A DNA stretch of 64,000 bases from an uncultured Oscillospiraceae bacterium (lineage in GTDB: Bacteria > Bacillota > Clostridia > Oscillospirales > Oscillospiraceae): assembly GCA_934572465.1 (NCBI GenBank), contig CAKTLG010000002.1, positions 1 through 64,000 of the forward strand. The letters run 5' to 3'. Shown here one piece after another: positions 33,273-41,931 of this stretch. Within the stretch, counting starts at the first letter, position 1. The number at the start of each line of letters is the position of its first letter. The notes under the pieces were generated by a model. The model was not told where the DNA came from. It saw only the letters and a list, made by a program, of their open reading frames with translations, and made no database searches. Position numbers and translations under genes: made by a program.

Positions 33273-35180
33273 TCATCCGACCCGCACGAGCTCCTGCTCG
33301 CGCTCCTGCGCGGCATGGTTCACCTCGTCGGGATCGTAATAAGTCGGCACCATCGTCTTGAGCCGCGCCGTCAGTTCCTCGTTCGAGCTCCCCTCCGCAA
33401 TCGCGCGGTCCAGCGTCTCAAGGTCGCTCAGGATCCGAGCTGCGCGGATCTCCTGCTGCTGCTCAACGAATATCTTCTCATTCGGCGTGGCGCTCAGCGT
33501 CTCGCTGTTCATCAGCAGCTCCTCGTAAAGCTTCTCGCCCGGCCGCAGACCGATCTCTTTGATCTCAATGTCCTTGTACGGCTCCAGTCCGGAGAGGCGG
33601 ATCAGATTTTCCGCCAGCGACAATATCTTCACCGGCTCGCCCATGTCGAGCACAAAGATCTGGCTCTGGCGCGCCATCGCGCCCGCCTCGAGCACGAGCT
33701 GCGCCGCCTCGGGGATCGTCATAAAATAGCGGATGATCCGCTTGTCCGTCACCGTCACCGGCCCGCCCGCCGCGATCTGCCGGCGGAACAGCGGCACGAC
33801 CGAGCCGTTGGAGCCAAGGACGTTGCCAAAGCGCACACAGCAGAATTCCGTAGGGCTTTCCCGTCTGCTTTGCAGGATCATCTCGCAAAAGCGCTTTGTC
33901 GCGCCCATAAAGTTCGTCGGATTGACCGCCTTATCGGTCGAGATCATCACGAACTTCTTCACGCCGAACTTCTCCGCCGCGCGGACGACGTGATAGGTGC
34001 CGAAGATGTTGTTCTTCACGGCCTCCTCCGCGCAGTCCTCCATCAAGGGCACATGCTTGTGCGCGGCGGCATGGAAAATGATATCCGGCCGGTAGCGCCG
34101 CACGAGCTTGTAGACCTTTTCCTTATCGCGCACGGAGGCGATCTCCACGCTCAGCGGAAAATCCCGTCCGTAGGTGCGCAGCAGCTCCTGCTGGATGTCG
34201 TAGGCGTTGTTCTCATAGATATCGAGGATCACGAGCCGCTTCGGCCCGTAGGGCGCGATCTGGCGGCACAGCTCGCTGCCGATGGAACCGCCCCCGCCCG
34301 TGACGAGCACGGTCTTCCCGTGCAGAAAGCCGGAGAGCATCGCCGTGTCGAGCCTGACCGGCTCGCGCCCGAGCAGATCCTCCATCTGCACGTCCTTGAC
34401 AGCTGCCATGCTGACGCTGCCGCTCATCATTTTATAGATCTCCGGCAGCACGCGCACGCGGCAGCCGGTCTGTTGACAAATTTCAAGGATCGCTTTCTTT
34501 TCCTTTGCGCTCAGCGATGGGATCGCAAATATGATCTGGTCGATATTCCTCTCCCGCGCCGCCTCTATGATCCTCCCGCGCCCGCCCACGATGGGCACGC
34601 CGTTGAGAAACCTTCCCCACTTGGCGGGATTGTCGTCGATTACGCAGCAGATGCCGCCGTCGGCACTGGAATTGAACATGCTCTCGCGGATGAGCACACG
34701 TCCGGCCTCTCCCGCGCCGATGAGCATGATGCGCTGCCCGCCGCCCCGCTCTCCGCGTCTCACCGTGCGTCTGACCGCATCGTAAAAACGCAAAGTGCAG
34801 CGCACGCCCGTCAGCAGGATGACCTGCAGCACAAGGGAGATGAACTGCACGCTGCGCGGCATCCCAAGGCCCAGCAGGATGCTCAGGCCGTTGCTCACCA
34901 CGCCCGTCAGCATGGTGACAAGGATCATCTCCGCCACGTCCTGCGCGCTCACCGAACGCCAGACATAGCGATACATCCGCAGCAGTGAAAACATTACGAG
35001 GGTCAGCACTGCCTGCACAGGCAGGAACTTCAGCCACGCCTCGGCATAATTCGCTGGGAGCTCTTCAAAGGAAAAGTCGAAGCGCGCCAGCAGTGCAAGA
35101 CCGCCGGCAAACGTCAGCAGCAGCACATCGATGGCCATGATCGCCAGCGTCTGCTTTGTTATCTTTGGCCTTGCCGCCAT
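33273..35180 (-). CDS. PglF/CapD-like UDP-sugar 4,6-dehydratase, membrane type
   Basis: A 635-residue enzyme. Four N-terminal membrane segments (about residues 10-125) are followed by a first Rossmann domain (GAGEAGR at about 152) and a second one with TGGGGSIGSE at about 292-301. The active site has STDKAVNPTNFMGATKR with Lys and Met as in PglF-type 4,6-dehydratases, where Tyr is replaced. It would make UDP-4-keto-6-deoxy-GlcNAc. With the PglE, PglD and PglC genes it forms a bacillosamine-type set. The start at 35180 has GGAGGGAGGGG. Confidence 0.93.
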   Translation of the reverse strand: MAARPKITKQTLAIMAIDVLLLTFAGGLALLARFDFSFEELPANYAEAWLKFLPVQAVLTLVMFSLLRMYRYVWRSVSAQDVAEMILVTMLTGVVSNGLSILLGLGMPRSVQFISLVLQVILLTGVRCTLRFYDAVRRTVRRGERGGGQRIMLIGAGEAGRVLIRESMFNSSADGGICCVIDDNPAKWGRFLNGVPIVGGRGRIIEAARERNIDQIIFAIPSLSAKEKKAILEICQQTGCRVRVLPEIYKMMSGSVSMAAVKDVQMEDLLGREPVRLDTAMLSGFLHGKTVLVTGGGGSIGSELCRQIAPYGPKRLVILDIYENNAYDIQQELLRTYGRDFPLSVEIASVRDKEKVYKLVRRYRPDIIFHAAAHKHVPLMEDCAEEAVKNNIFGTYHVVRAAEKFGVKKFVMISTDKAVNPTNFMGATKRFCEMILQSRRESPTEFCCVRFGNVLGSNGSVVPLFRRQIAAGGPVTVTDKRIIRYFMTIPEAAQLVLEAGAMARQSQIFVLDMGEPVKILSLAENLIRLSGLEPYKDIEIKEIGLRPGEKLYEELLMNSETLSATPNEKIFVEQQQEIRAARILSDLETLDRAIAEGSSNEELTARLKTMVPTYYDPDEVNHAAQEREQELVRVG

Positions 35181-35245
35181 CCGGCTTCCCCTCCCTCCGT
35201 CATGATTCTCTGTAATACTGCATTTTTCGACCGCGATGCTGCAAA

Positions 35246-35275
35246 GAAAGCCCCGCCCGCTGCGGCAGGGCTTTT
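35246..35275 (-). terminator. Terminator after the nucleotidyltransferase gene
   Basis: GCCCTGCC/GGCGGGGC stem flanked by A and T runs, seven bases after the stop of the nucleotidyltransferase gene. It is nearly identical to the hairpin at 36497-36531 on the other side of that gene. Confidence 0.75.
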
Positions 35276-35281
35276 CCGCTC

Positions 35282-36478
35282 TCATATTGCCCCTTTTGGG
35301 ATCTCATCGTCATCTTCCTCCAGCCCAAGCGCTGAAAGAAGCTCCTTTACATTCTCCGCACGTTTATTACTGATGCTGTTGTTCAGGCGCAGTCTGCTGA
35401 GACCGCGCCCGATCCCGTCAATAAACAGCAGCCGTCCCCAGCGGCGCAGCTCATACAGCGGAAGCATCTGAGGCTTTCCCTCAAGCGAAGGGTAAGCTCT
35501 CGTCAGCGCCTCATACGGAAGCCATATCTGGGCGCAGGCATACCGCAGCTTCCCGCCATGTCTGATCTGCTGCACCGACATCTGATTCACAAGATTTCCG
35601 TACACGCCGCCATTTACGATGTAGTTCTCCAGACGGCAGGCCGTATCATCACGCGCACCGTTTCCGAACCATATCTCCGCCAGCCGCTCCGCCTGCCCTG
35701 CAAACACGGAAAGGCCGCCATCTGCAAGAAGCCGCCCCTGCTTGTCCCTGTCGTGCGGGACACGGTGCGTCATTACCCAGATATCCAGAAACGGACGGAT
35801 GCCGCAGCCTCCGTTCTCAACGTGCTTTGCCATGTGTGCGATATGGTAGAAAAAGAACAGCTCGTCCGGCATTTCGTACCAGCACGTCCAGCCGTCATGC
35901 CGTACCGCAGCATCCCACACGCGGCCCAGCACTGCCGACGCCCGCCTGATCGGATGATCCTCGATCAGATTAAAGTGCAGCTCAATATGCTGTCCGCTTT
36001 GTGTGAGGATCTGGATGTCATGTTCGCTTTTCTCCCCGATCTGATAATTCAGCGCGTCCGCAAGAGCAGCCGTCGCCCTATCCAGATCCTCCTCGTGGAC
36101 GAGCACATCGACATCGCAGCTCGTCCGCATCCACGGCTCCGGATAGTAGTCCCTGAGCACCGCGCCCTTCAGCGGGATGAACGGGACCTTTGTCTGCTCA
36201 AGGGTCTCGCGGATCCGCGTCAGCTCGTAATTGAGCTGCTCATATCGGAATACCGCCCGAAATATCTCATTTTCAAGCGCCCCGCTGCTCTCATCGGTCA
36301 GGCCATTGTTCTTCAAGCCAAGCGCAAGCAGATGCGCAAGGTCATGGTGCCGCGCCAGCGCCGTCAGCTCCGGCAGCATGGCAGGCACATACAGGGAGCG
36401 ATCCTCTTTGGACAACGGCCGCCCACTGATCACCGAAGATAGCAGCCGAAAGAAAAAGTCGTACTCTCTGTTCTCCAA
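35282..36478 (-). CDS. PF14907-type nucleotidyltransferase of peptide clusters
   Basis: A 398-residue protein like the uncharacterised nucleotidyltransferase family PF14907. The core has IPLKGAVLRDYYPEPWMRTSCDVDVLV, with a DxD metal site at about 122-126, followed by ELHFNLIE and FFYHIAHMAKH. Homologues occur in lasso-peptide clusters of Firmicutes (paeninodin type), together with HprK-like kinases and PqqD-like proteins, all of which are found 5 kb upstream. It is set off on both sides by near-identical terminators, so it may have its own promoter or be read by read-through. Substrate is unknown. Confidence 0.8.
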   Translation of the reverse strand: MENREYDFFFRLLSSVISGRPLSKEDRSLYVPAMLPELTALARHHDLAHLLALGLKNNGLTDESSGALENEIFRAVFRYEQLNYELTRIRETLEQTKVPFIPLKGAVLRDYYPEPWMRTSCDVDVLVHEEDLDRATAALADALNYQIGEKSEHDIQILTQSGQHIELHFNLIEDHPIRRASAVLGRVWDAAVRHDGWTCWYEMPDELFFFYHIAHMAKHVENGGCGIRPFLDIWVMTHRVPHDRDKQGRLLADGGLSVFAGQAERLAEIWFGNGARDDTACRLENYIVNGGVYGNLVNQMSVQQIRHGGKLRYACAQIWLPYEALTRAYPSLEGKPQMLPLYELRRWGRLLFIDGIGRGLSRLRLNNSISNKRAENVKELLSALGLEEDDDEIPKGAI

Positions 36479-36496
36479 AGCAATGCTCCCTCAGTC

Positions 36497-36531
36497 GGAA
36501 AAAGCCCCGCCCGTTGCGGCGGGGCTTTTCC
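36497..36531 (-). terminator. Terminator after the second SLH gene
   Basis: AAGCCCCGCC pairs with GGCGGGGCTT around a 6-base loop, with T5 on the minus strand. It closes the giant-protein/peptide cassette unit and precedes the nucleotidyltransferase gene. Confidence 0.8.
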
Positions 36532-36565
36532 GCATTTATTCTCTGTGCTGCGCGATACTGTCAGC

Positions 36566-37777
36566 TCACTTTGTCCACGTCTCGTTCTGGCGGCTCGCGT
36601 CGAAGCGGTAGTCGTGATCCGTGGTCGCCTCCACGATATCGATAAAGCCCCAGAAGCTCTCGCTCACGTCGGGGAAGCGCTTGCCCTCGCCCGCCTTGAT
36701 CGCGGCAGAGTCGCCCAGTCTCCCCAGCACGCGGTTGACGATCACGGCCGCCTCCGCACGCGTGATCTTTGCATCGGGGTTGAACTTACCCGTGCCGTCG
36801 CCGCGGACCCAGCCGTAGCTCACAGCCGTGGAGATGGCGCCGTAGGCCCAGTGGTTCACGGAAACGTCCGTAAAGCTCACGCTGCCGCTCGCGGCCTTGG
36901 CAAAGCGCGTGCAGATCGCGGTGAACTCCGCGCGCGTGATCGCGCGCGACGGCTCAAACGTCGTCTCGCTCGTGCCGTTGATGATGCCGCTCGAAGCCAG
37001 CACGCCGACAGCGGTCGCGTACCACGCATTCTCCTTCACGTCGGCAAAGGTTTTCGTGATCGCAACATTCTGGTCGCGGAGCAGACGGTAGAACATCTGC
37101 GCGACCTCCGCGCGGGTGATGGAATCGCCCGGGCGGAACATGCCCTTATCGTCGCCGATCATGAACAGCTTGTGCTCGTCCGTGTTCAAAAGCTTCGCAA
37201 CGCCCGTCTCATCGGGGCTTGCCGGCGTAAGCTTCGTCTCGCCCGTCGTGTACTCCTTGAGCGTGAAGGAGACGACATAGGTGTTGCCCCTCGCGGGGTC
37301 GCCGACGGAGACGTTGGCCGGCGTGTAGGAGAGCTGATAAAGCGTCCCCACCGTCAGCGCGTCCGGCGTCGTGGTCAGGTCGACGAGCTTGTTCTTCAGG
37401 TCGACCGCCACCGCCGCGTCATTCGCATTTACGATCGTCGGATCGGCCTGATAGGCCGCGACCCAGCCGGACCACCGGCCATTGTTATAGGCGCTCAGGC
37501 CGTTGTCCATGACCTGCTTCATCGCGCGTGAGGCAAAGGTGCGCAGCGCGCCGTCGCCCTTGTCGTACTTGCTGTTGATGACCTGCACCACCGCGCCGGT
37601 CAGGCTGTCACTGTCGATGCTCAGATAGCCGCTCGTGCCGGTCACGGTGCGATACGGCGCGTTGGTCTCCGTGATGGTCAGCTCGAGGTAATACCTCGTG
37701 GTCGCCAGCGCCGCCTGCGGCGCAAGCAGCCCCAGCAGCATAACGAGCACCAGCGCCATTGTGATCTTACGTTTCAT
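36566..37777 (-). CDS. SLH-domain surface protein (403 aa)
   Basis: A 403-residue exported protein. A signal peptide covers about residues 1-26 (ALA cleavage site). Residues about 27-195 form an unassigned beta-rich domain. Three S-layer homology repeats fill about 205-385, each with the FxDVxxxxW and ITRAExxxxxxR type signatures (for example SITRAEVAQMFYRLL and AITRAEFTAICTRF), for binding pyruvylated wall polymer. The window also encodes a pyruvyl transferase. It follows the coiled-coil protein by one base and is the last gene before a terminator. Confidence 0.92.
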   Translation of the reverse strand: MKRKITMALVLVMLLGLLAPQAALATTRYYLELTITETNAPYRTVTGTSGYLSIDSDSLTGAVVQVINSKYDKGDGALRTFASRAMKQVMDNGLSAYNNGRWSGWVAAYQADPTIVNANDAAVAVDLKNKLVDLTTTPDALTVGTLYQLSYTPANVSVGDPARGNTYVVSFTLKEYTTGETKLTPASPDETGVAKLLNTDEHKLFMIGDDKGMFRPGDSITRAEVAQMFYRLLRDQNVAITKTFADVKENAWYATAVGVLASSGIINGTSETTFEPSRAITRAEFTAICTRFAKAASGSVSFTDVSVNHWAYGAISTAVSYGWVRGDGTGKFNPDAKITRAEAAVIVNRVLGRLGDSAAIKAGEGKRFPDVSESFWGFIDIVEATTDHDYRFDASRQNETWTK

Positions 37778-37778
37778 G

Positions 37779-38474
37779 TCAGACCAGTCCTTTCTCCTGC
37801 AGGCGGGATAGGTACCACGCCTTTTTTAAGCTTTTTTCCTTGACATAGGTATCAAACACGGTGTCCGTCAAACTCATGTCACCGTTGTTTTCCTTGATGA
37901 GCTGCTCCATCTCCGCGATGACCGCGTCCATCTTCCCGTCGCACTCCTTTTCGAGCGCCGTCGCTTTGGCAAGATAGCTGCTCACGAGAGGGGCAAGCTT
38001 CGCTGCGCTGCGCTGCCCGTCCGGCAGCGCGTAATAGTCCGCCCTCGCGGCGGTCTCCATATCCTCGAGCGCGTTCGTGTATTCCTCGCGCAGCACGTAG
38101 ACTTTGGCGATCAGCGCCGAAAGCGCTTTTTGATATTCCTGCTGCGCATCCGGCTCCTCCGCCGGCTTTTCCGTTTCCGCCGGCTTTGCATCAGATGCAG
38201 CCTTTTCTTCGCCGCCTGTCAACCGGCCGACCAGCTCGTCCTGCGTCATCGTGCCGTCGCGCAGCGCCTGCTTCTCCTCGTCCGTCGGCGCGCGGACGGC
38301 AATATCGCTCGAGGCGTCTACCGCGTCGCGGATCGTCTGATCCGTGCCGTCGAGCTGCTCCTGCAGCTCTCCCGTGCTGTACTGCCGTGCGATCTGGAAG
38401 GCGTGAAGCTCCTCACGGAACCGCCATGCAAGCGCGCCCAGCGCCAGCACCACGAGCGCCAGCACCGTCAGCAC
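37779..38474 (-). CDS. Membrane-anchored coiled-coil protein of the cassette
   Basis: A 231-residue protein not recognised. One hydrophobic segment at the N-terminus is followed by a charged region (Glu/Lys/Ala/Pro-rich at about 85-115) and a helical, probably coiled-coil part (about 115-205). The GTG at 38474 falls inside the membrane segment. A strong AGGAGG (38523-38528) sits nine bases before an in-frame ATC at 38511-38513, which would add 13 mostly basic residues and give a normal membrane topology. The true start may therefore be the ATC, which would be non-canonical. Confidence 0.7.
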   Translation of the reverse strand: MLTVLALVVLALGALAWRFREELHAFQIARQYSTGELQEQLDGTDQTIRDAVDASSDIAVRAPTDEEKQALRDGTMTQDELVGRLTGGEEKAASDAKPAETEKPAEEPDAQQEYQKALSALIAKVYVLREEYTNALEDMETAARADYYALPDGQRSAAKLAPLVSSYLAKATALEKECDGKMDAVIAEMEQLIKENNGDMSLTDTVFDTYVKEKSLKKAWYLSRLQEKGLV

Positions 38475-38505
38475 GATGCGCCGCCCCGTATGCTTTTTTC
38501 GTTTC

Positions 38506-40143
38506 TCAGCGATCTGACGTCACCTCCTGCGGCGAACTCTCCAAATCCAAAAACGCCATTCCCAGCTCCCGCGGGAGCTGCGGCCGGTGCGTCGCGGTCA
38601 ATGCCGCGGGATACCGCTCATGCAGCCGCCCCAGCACCTCCGTCTCCGTCGCGCCGTCCAGCGCCGAGGTGATCTCGTCAAGCAGCAGTACCGGCGCGCC
38701 GCGCAGCAGCGCCCGTGCGATCGCAATGCGCTGCCGCTGTCCCGCAGACAGGCCCTCGCCGTCCTCGCCGAGCGTCGTATCGAGTCCCTGCGGCAGCTCG
38801 CGCAGAAAGCCGCACGCAGCGGCGTCCAGCGCCTCCCACAGTCTCCCGTCCGAAGCCTTCGGGTCCGCCAGCAGGAGGTTTTCCCGCACGGTGCCGGAAA
38901 ACAGCACCGGCGGCTGCGGCACAAAGCCGAAAAAGCGTCTCGTTGCGGCCGTACAGGGATATGTCCCCCGATCCGTCTCCAGCAGCACGCTGCCCTCCTG
39001 CGGGCGGTACACGCCGAGGATCAGGCGGTAGAGCGTGCTCTTACCGCGCCCCGACATGCCCGTCAGGCATGTCCAGCGGTCCAGCGGCACGCGCGCGCTG
39101 AAATCGCGCAGCACCGCGCGCTCCTCCCCCGCATAGGCAAAGGTCACGTGGTCAAATACGAGCGCCAGCGGCTTTGCGTCCTCCGGCGCCTCCTCGCCAA
39201 CCGACTCGTCCGGCAGCTCGTAAAGCTCGTTGAGCCGGTCTATCGCCGCGTCCACGGCGGCGAGCTGGCTCTGCACGCCTGTCAGCCCCGTCACGGGGGA
39301 ACGGAACAGGCCGATGAGCTGCAAAATAGCCGTCAGATCGCCGAAGTTCAGGCTCCCGCTGTGGATCGACAGCGCGCCCCACAGAATGGCCGCGCCGCTG
39401 CCAAGATACAGCACCAGCGAAAAACCCGTCCAGCCGCCGACCGAGAGTCTTCGCAGCACCTTGCGCGCCCTGAGCCACAGGCTCTGGCTCGCGCCGAAGC
39501 GCCGCACACTCTCGCCGTCCGCCGCCACGCTGCGCGTGACCTCCAGATGCTCCAGCCCCTCCTGCAAGCAGGCGGTGAGCTGCTCCGCCGCTCTGCGCTC
39601 GGCGGTATGACGGCTTTTGAGCACACGTCGGAAGCACAGGCCCGCCAGCGCCGCCAGCGCGCCGCAGACCGCGAGCACCGCCGCAAGCGGCGGCCGCAGC
39701 ACGGCCAGCGTGACGAATGCCGCGCACAGCTGGATCACCTGCCCGAATATCTCCGGCAGAAGGCTCAGATATTTTCCGCAGGCCGTCCGGCAGTCGCCCA
39801 TCAGGCGGCTGTAGAGGTGCCCGCTGTGGTATGCGTTGATATGCGCGCAGTCCTTGTGCTCCAAAAGCTCCAGCAGACCGCGCTGTAAAGTGGATGTGCT
39901 TTCGTCCGACGCCCTGCCGGACCATGCCCTGATCCCGCCGCCCAGCAGCGGCAGCAGCACGCTCAGTCCCAGCAGCGCCGTGCACCAGAGGGCAAAGCGC
40001 CCGTCCTCCGGCGCGCTGTTGAGCACGCCGCGCGTAGCCATGGCCAGCGCCACGAGCAGCGCCGCGCGCAGACCCGTAAGGAGCGCCAGCCCCCACCCCG
40101 CTCTGCGGCAGGGTGCGAGCGCGCGCGCAAGCTCGGGCCTCAT
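38506..40143 (-). CDS. ABC exporter half-transporter (membrane plus ATPase)
   Basis: A 545-residue type IV ABC exporter subunit. The membrane domain covers about residues 1-305 with six segments. The ATPase domain has Walker A GMSGRGKST at about 362, signature LSAGQRQRIAIARAL at about 464, and Walker B VLLLDEITSALD. There is no C39 peptidase domain at the N-terminus, so any leader would be cut by another enzyme. The ATG at 40143 overlaps the peptidase stop as ATGA. Cargo is unknown; the small peptide of this cassette is the obvious candidate. Confidence 0.9.
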   Translation of the reverse strand: MRPELARALAPCRRAGWGLALLTGLRAALLVALAMATRGVLNSAPEDGRFALWCTALLGLSVLLPLLGGGIRAWSGRASDESTSTLQRGLLELLEHKDCAHINAYHSGHLYSRLMGDCRTACGKYLSLLPEIFGQVIQLCAAFVTLAVLRPPLAAVLAVCGALAALAGLCFRRVLKSRHTAERRAAEQLTACLQEGLEHLEVTRSVAADGESVRRFGASQSLWLRARKVLRRLSVGGWTGFSLVLYLGSGAAILWGALSIHSGSLNFGDLTAILQLIGLFRSPVTGLTGVQSQLAAVDAAIDRLNELYELPDESVGEEAPEDAKPLALVFDHVTFAYAGEERAVLRDFSARVPLDRWTCLTGMSGRGKSTLYRLILGVYRPQEGSVLLETDRGTYPCTAATRRFFGFVPQPPVLFSGTVRENLLLADPKASDGRLWEALDAAACGFLRELPQGLDTTLGEDGEGLSAGQRQRIAIARALLRGAPVLLLDEITSALDGATETEVLGRLHERYPAALTATHRPQLPRELGMAFLDLESSPQEVTSDR

Positions 40144-40610
40144 CTGCCTGCTCCTTTGGCAAGCAGGCGCTTTATGCGCCGCGTGCCGCCGACGGCAAGG
40201 TGCCGCAGCGGGCGGATCGCCAGCCAGACGCGCCAGTAGACGCCGTACAGCGCGGAATCCGCGCGCACCCAGCGTCCGCCCTTTCGGTCGAACGCTTCCG
40301 TCACCGCCACGATCTGCTCCCGCGTGACGCCGTGCTCGAGCGCCCACTGCGCGTCACCACAGCAGGTCACGCGCTCCGCGTCCGCGTCCGTCACGCGATG
40401 GAGCACATAGCTCCCATCCGCGCGGCGGTACAGCGGCAGATCGCCGCGCTTGATCTCGCGCGGCGCGCAAAGCCGCACGCGGCTCACGCGGTCATGCAGC
40501 ATCGGCTCCATGCTCCGCCCCGTCACCGTCATCTCCACGCTCCCGCCGCTTTGCAGGATCTCCTCCAGCAGCGGCGTCAGCGCCGACATCGGTACGCTGT
40601 GGATCTCCAT
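40140..40610 (-). CDS. S26/S24-family peptidase (signal-peptidase-like)
   Basis: A 156-residue serine peptidase. The nucleophile is Ser33 in GRSMEPM, and His71 in YVLHRV is where SipW/archaeal-type enzymes use a Ser-His dyad. The usual Lys general base is not seen. No strong N-terminal membrane segment is present, unlike normal signal peptidase I; the C-terminal part is basic. It lies between an SLH gene and the ABC exporter (ATGA), so it probably processes a cassette substrate such as the 52-residue peptide. Confidence 0.85.
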   Translation of the reverse strand: MEIHSVPMSALTPLLEEILQSGGSVEMTVTGRSMEPMLHDRVSRVRLCAPREIKRGDLPLYRRADGSYVLHRVTDADAERVTCCGDAQWALEHGVTREQIVAVTEAFDRKGGRWVRADSALYGVYWRVWLAIRPLRHLAVGGTRRIKRLLAKGAGR

Positions 40611-40611
40611 C

Positions 40612-41571
40612 TCAGTTCTTGCCGTTGATCAGATCGCCGATGTCGATCGTACCGTCCTTGCCGACCTCGATCGTCGGGTGCGCCTTGTCATAGTCCGCCT
40701 TGGCCTTCTCTCGCCATGCAAAGAAGTCCGCAGGATCACTGAAGCTCTGGAAGAACTTGTACTGCTCCTCCGCGCTCATCGCCTCATACTGCTCCCACGT
40801 GAGGGCCGCCCTATCCTCGCTGCCGGTCGACGTATTGCCGCCGTTATTGCCGGTATTCCCACTGTTGCCGGAATTGCCCGTATTGCCGGTGTTCCCCGTA
40901 CTGCCGGTCGTGCCGGTCTCCGTCTTCTTCCCGTTCTTCGCGATCTCAGACGCTGCGCTGAACTGCGCGTCGGTGAATACGCCCTGCTCGATCAGGCGGG
41001 CGGCCAGCGTCTTCGTGCTGCCCTTGCAGTTCGTGTTCAGCGCGTTCCAGAAGATCACCACGGCGCTGCCGCGGTCAAAGTTCGGATCATCCTCCGTGCT
41101 CTCCACCAGCTTCAGCTCCTTCGCCAGCTCGCGGCTCTTCCGCCAGTTGAAATCCGGCGTCTCCTCGCTGTCGTCATAGCCCAGCGCGCGCAGCACCATC
41201 GTCAGATACTGATAATCCGACACCGTGTCCGTGCCGCCGAACGTCGTCGGACCGTAGCCCTTGACCAGCCCGTTCACGTAGGCATAGCTCACGACCTTGT
41301 CCGCCCACTTCGGTACATCCGTGAAGGGATTCGTGTCGCTGCCCTTCTCCGCCGTCTCCAGCTTGCCCAGCATACGCACCAGCAGCATCACGCTCTGGCT
41401 GCGGTCAAGCTTCGCGTCCAGCTCATAGCCCTGCAGCGTCCCGAGAAACAGGCCGAGACTGTTCAGCGCGTCGGCCTTGTTCTGCTCCTCCGCCGTGTAG
41501 GCGCTCGCCGCGCCCGTCAGAAGGGACGCCGTCATGCACAGCGCCAGCAGCATCGTCATCAGTTTTTTCAT
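40612..41571 (-). CDS. SLH-like surface protein (319 aa)
   Basis: A 319-residue exported protein. A signal peptide covers about residues 1-24 (ASA cleavage). Residues about 25-200 hold divergent S-layer-homology-like repeats (NPFTDVPKWADKVVSYAYVNGLVKG is one). A low-complexity Gly/Asn/Thr linker lies at about 218-246. A helical acidic end follows. The gene starts after a 94-base leader with two GC hairpins but no T run, and the peptidase gene begins one base after its stop. Confidence 0.85.
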   Translation of the reverse strand: MKKLMTMLLALCMTASLLTGAASAYTAEEQNKADALNSLGLFLGTLQGYELDAKLDRSQSVMLLVRMLGKLETAEKGSDTNPFTDVPKWADKVVSYAYVNGLVKGYGPTTFGGTDTVSDYQYLTMVLRALGYDDSEETPDFNWRKSRELAKELKLVESTEDDPNFDRGSAVVIFWNALNTNCKGSTKTLAARLIEQGVFTDAQFSAASEIAKNGKKTETGTTGSTGNTGNTGNSGNSGNTGNNGGNTSTGSEDRAALTWEQYEAMSAEEQYKFFQSFSDPADFFAWREKAKADYDKAHPTIEVGKDGTIDIGDLINGKN

Positions 41572-41664
41572 GTCGTTCTCCTTTTGTGTTCCTTATGGTT
41601 TCCGCGTTTCGGGACAGGCCGGAACGCTCCGGCCCGACCCGCAGCGCGGAAGCGCTGCGTCTGC
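41572..41664 (-). other. Leader with two GC hairpins between pqqD-like and SLH genes
   Basis: On the minus strand, GCAGCGC/GCGCTGC and GGCCGGA/TCCGGCC inverted repeats lie between the PqqD-like gene and the SLH gene. There is no T run, so they may be processing or mRNA-stability elements rather than a terminator. Confidence 0.4.
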
Positions 41665-41931
41665 TTACTCCGCAAGGCAGCCCGCCTTGCGCAGCATGTC
41701 CAGAAATTCATCCGCGTCGCGCGAGGCCTGCGCTTCGTCCACCTCGTACTCCGAGGTCAGCGCCGCGACGAGCGCCGCGTGATCCGCGCCGCGCTCCAGC
41801 GTGCGCCACAGCAGCGCGCCGCTCTCGTTGAGCGTCAGCATCCCGTTGAAATCAACGCTCGCCTCGCCCACCGCTACGACAACATAGCTGCCAGCCACCT
41901 GCCGCAGCACGAAGTTTTCTTTGATGGTCAT
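41665..41931 (-). CDS. PqqD-like peptide recognition protein (RRE type)
   Basis: An 88-residue protein of the PqqD family. MTIKENFVLRQVAGSYVVVAVG is the typical first beta-hairpin, followed by LNESGALLWRTLERG and helices to about residue 85. PqqD-like domains bind leader peptides of ribosomally made peptides and deliver them to modifying enzymes. It overlaps the HprK-like gene as ATGA, and the 52-residue peptide gene lies just beyond that, so the partner is likely that peptide. Confidence 0.88.
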   Translation of the reverse strand: MTIKENFVLRQVAGSYVVVAVGEASVDFNGMLTLNESGALLWRTLERGADHAALVAALTSEYEVDEAQASRDADEFLDMLRKAGCLAE

